Assembly: GCF_000720185.1 (NCBI RefSeq)
Contig: NZ_JOIY01000018.1
Location: forward strand, 1 to 64,000
DNA length: 64,000 nucleotides
From: Streptomyces sp. NRRL S-340
Lineage (GTDB): Bacteria > Actinomycetota > Actinomycetes > Streptomycetales > Streptomycetaceae
Direction: 5' to 3'
Positions 63,639 through 64,000 of this stretch are shown here, one piece after another (the stretch's first letter is position 1; each line of letters begins with the position of its first letter). Below the pieces are notes generated by a model that made no database searches, was not told where the DNA came from, and saw only the letters and a program-made list of their open reading frames with translations. The position numbers and the translations under genes were made by a program.

Positions 63639-64000
63639 GGCTGCACCGGCTCGACATCACCGCCTTCGGGCCCTTCGGCTCCACCCAGACCGTCGACTTC
63701 GACGCCCTGTCGGCCGCCGGCCTGTTCCTGCTCCACGGGCCCACCGGAGCCGGCAAGACCTCCGTGCTGGACGCCGTCTGCTACGCGCTGTACGGCTCCG
63801 TGCCCGGTGCCCGGCAGAGCGCCCAGGGCACCACCCTGCGCAGCGACCACGCGGCCCCCGGCACCCGCACCCAGGTCACCCTGGACGTCACGGTCGCCGG
63901 GCGCCGCCTGGAGATCACCCGGCAGCCGCCCTGGGAGCGCCCGAAGAAGCGCGGCACCGGCACCACCGTGGACAAGGCGCAGACCTGGCTGCGCGAGTAC
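63635..64000 (+). CDS. sbcC: Exonuclease subunit SbcC (Rad50 family), partial
   Basis: The first 122 codons of a protein normally near 1000 residues; it runs off the window. The N-terminal ABC-type ATPase domain is seen: VRLHRLDITAFGPFG start and Walker A GPTGAGKTSVLDA (35-47). SbcC is the coiled-coil SMC-like partner of SbcD. GTG 63635 has GGGGAGG 4 nt upstream and overlaps the TGA of the preceding small frame. In related bacteria sbcC directly overlaps sbcD; here 319 nt lie between them. Confidence 0.93.
   Translation, partial: MRLHRLDITAFGPFGSTQTVDFDALSAAGLFLLHGPTGAGKTSVLDAVCYALYGSVPGARQSAQGTTLRSDHAAPGTRTQVTLDVTVAGRRLEITRQPPWERPKKRGTGTTVDKAQTWLREY

Overview
The window is high-GC, gene-dense chromosomal DNA of a Streptomyces (codon third positions almost always G or C, GTG starts, many start codons 6-7 nt after a TANNNT box, long GC-rich hairpins as terminators). 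From memory, the order 5S rRNA - cardiolipin synthase - fused GDP-mannose pyrophosphorylase - DUF881/Sbp/DUF881 - FHA - FtsR - bifunctional nuclease - MerR - Pol IV - PRC barrel - GcvP matches S. coelicolor read from SCO1389 downward, and the EF-Tu gene at 49 kb matches tuf3. This is core-arm chromosome; I see no insertion sequence, prophage, integrase, tRNA or CRISPR array.

Layout. 0-9 kb: end of an rRNA operon, then an envelope/division cluster of membrane lipid synthesis, sugar-nucleotide synthesis, membrane-anchored DUF881 proteins, a zinc-ribbon/FHA signalling protein, the ftsZ regulator FtsR, a bifunctional nuclease and a second MerR protein. 9-18 kb: DNA polymerase IV, a PRC-barrel protein, a tandem glycine riboswitch driving gcvP, a TOBE/HTH protein, an APC permease and a small membrane protein. 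18-27 kb: an intracellular GH43 glycosidase with its own promoter and operator-like palindrome, small Streptomyces-specific proteins, a GCS2-type ligase, a CPBP membrane protease, a PhzF enzyme and a self-regulated PadR protein. 27-34 kb: a Clp-N protein, three DMT/EamA transporters, and a divergent pair of an FMN-binding protein and a MocR (GntR-aminotransferase) regulator sharing a 12-bp palindrome.

34-46 kb: a Rieske lipoprotein, a HipA-like kinase translationally coupled to a DUF3037 protein, a fabG/SDR operon, a decayed ABC solute-binding protein gene, ung, lipoproteins, a DinB-like protein, a Gfo/Idh/MocA oxidoreductase overlapping lnt tail to tail, and another SDR. 46-57 kb: uppP, a VTT-domain membrane protein, an AlkD-like glycosylase, the alternative elongation factor tuf3 with a structured leader, a spermidine-synthase-like methyltransferase-fold protein, a DedA protein, two hexapeptide-repeat enzymes and a DMT transporter. 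57-64 kb: an XRE-cupin regulator, a YbaK deacylase, pobA, a CoA-binding protein, a degenerate cysteinyl-tRNA-synthetase-like protein, a YigZ protein, and sbcD - small coupled ORF - sbcC, running off the window end.

Points that stand out: an EF-Tu3 without any cysteine; a phosphomutase-like domain on the GDP-mannose pyrophosphorylase that has lost its catalytic motifs; a repeat-built 108-codon frame inserted between sbcD and sbcC with 4-nt coupling on both sides; structured leaders with mini-ORFs before tuf3 and before a DMT transporter; and a recurring leaderless promoter geometry. Several gene gaps carry small tandem repeats.
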